Positions 17,487 through 18,003 of a stretch of DNA of 18,003 bases are shown here, piece after piece. Location of the stretch: positions 3,626 through 21,628 of the forward strand of contig DHHV01000030.1 of assembly GCA_002403455.1 (NCBI GenBank). The letters are read 5' to 3'. Position numbers and translations under genes: made by a program. Origin of the DNA: Hyphomonadaceae bacterium UBA4763 (GTDB lineage Bacteria > Pseudomonadota > Alphaproteobacteria > Caulobacterales > Aquidulcibacteraceae). The notes under the pieces are model-generated. The model saw nothing but the letters and a program-made list of their open reading frames with translations. It did no database searches and had not been told where the DNA came from. Position 1 is the stretch's first letter; each line of letters begins with the position of its first letter.

Positions 17487-18003
17487 TTACCGCGCCTGCA
17501 GCAAAAGCACGCGCCCGCCCGCCGCCGCCGCATCCTCCGGATCATGGGTGACCAACAAACAAGGTAGGCGCCGGCGCGCGATCTCGCCAAAGGCGAATTG
17601 CCGCATCTGCACGCGCAATTGCGCATCGAGCTTGGAAAACGGCTCATCGAGCAAGATCGCCGCCGGCTCGGCCAAAAGCGCCCGCATCAGCGCAACGCGC
17701 GACCGCTCCCCGCCCGACAACGCGGCCGGATCGCGCGCTTCAAAGCCAGCAAGGCCAGCGCGGGCCAACGCCTCGGCGATCGCCGCCCGCCTCGCTGCGC
17801 CCCGCAAATGCGCCGGCGCGCCGAAGCCAAGATTGGCGCCGACCGATAAATGCGGAAACAATAAGGCGTCTTGGAATAACAGACCGATGCGGCGGCGCTC
17901 GGGCCGCAACGCCCTTACGTGGCGTCCGTTAAGGCGTACTGTTCCTTGCGCGCTGACGCCTTTGTCCAACGTGCCGGCGATCCAAGCGAGCAGCGTCGAT
18001 TTG
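17487..18003 (-). CDS. ABC transporter ATP-binding protein, YnjD-like (5' end cut by window edge)
   Basis: Cytoplasmic ATPase of an importer, 172 codons present and open to the window edge. The first visible residues are KSTLLAWIAGTL, the end of Walker A. The Q-loop is in RRIGLLFQDALLFPHLSVG, the signature is LSGGERSR, Walker B is AILLDEPFSKLD and the switch histidine is in LLVTHD. The sequence around the Q-loop and signature is close to E. coli YnjD of the YnjBCD transporter (QDALLF, SVG.NL, LSGG.R.RVALLRALLA), whose substrate is uncertain. A ThiQ-like or other ATPase is a weaker alternative. It ends early after the H-loop, without a regulatory domain, like YnjD. The binding protein and permease are presumably upstream, outside the window. 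Confidence 0.85.
   Translation of the reverse strand, partial: KSTLLAWIAGTLDKGVSAQGTVRLNGRHVRALRPERRRIGLLFQDALLFPHLSVGANLGFGAPAHLRGAARRAAIAEALARAGLAGFEARDPAALSGGERSRVALMRALLAEPAAILLDEPFSKLDAQLRVQMRQFAFGEIARRRLPCLLVTHDPEDAAAAGGRVLLLQAR

Overview
The window looks like chromosomal DNA of an alphaproteobacterium, probably Hyphomicrobiales (Rhizobiales) or a close relative. The evidence is the RNA polymerase and ribosomal protein sequences, the GC-rich codon usage, the alphaproteobacterial type of cysteine synthase, and a copy of what I recognise from memory as a dispersed Rhizobiales-type intergenic repeat. The exact order was not established.

Region 1 (1-9502, minus strand) is the conserved transcription/translation cluster. 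In transcription order it reads tRNA-Trp, secE, nusG, rplK, rplA, rplJ, rplL, rpoB, rpoC (rpoC is cut by the window edge). All genes look intact. The interest lies between them: a 309-bp rplJ leader with a 13-bp GNRA-capped hairpin, a 362-bp rplL-rpoB spacer with a 10-bp hairpin, and in the 97-bp rpoB-rpoC gap a hairpin followed by seven U that looks like a textbook intrinsic terminator.

Region 2 (9657-12638, minus strand) looks like a photo-oxidative stress cluster. It holds a ChrR-like cupin protein, a secreted DUF6134-like protein, and an iron-sulfur (6-4) photolyase/CryB-type protein whose GTG start overlaps the stop of the preceding gene. The ChrR-like protein keeps every metal ligand of the ChrR cupin domain but has lost all four zinc ligands of the N-terminal anti-sigma domain. 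It is preceded by a near-match to the RpoE/ECF11 promoter of the singlet-oxygen response, and no sigma-factor gene is adjacent.

Region 3 (12809-15856, plus strand) is a tight sulfur amino acid operon: cysteine synthase, 3-mercaptopyruvate sulfurtransferase-like protein and cystathionine beta-lyase. The genes overlap by 4 and 8 bp, and the operon ends in a terminator hairpin that incorporates the last stop codon.

Region 4 (15857-16306) is a 450-bp convergent, mostly AT-rich intergenic region holding T-tracts, an imperfect palindrome, the dispersed repeat and a segment that could fold as RNA.

Region 5 (16307-18003, minus strand) holds a YnjD-like ABC transporter ATPase, truncated by the window edge, followed by a radical SAM protein with C-terminal cysteines suggesting auxiliary clusters. 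Their shared substrate or product is unknown and this is the least explained part of the window. I found no CRISPR array, transposase, integrase or pseudogene.
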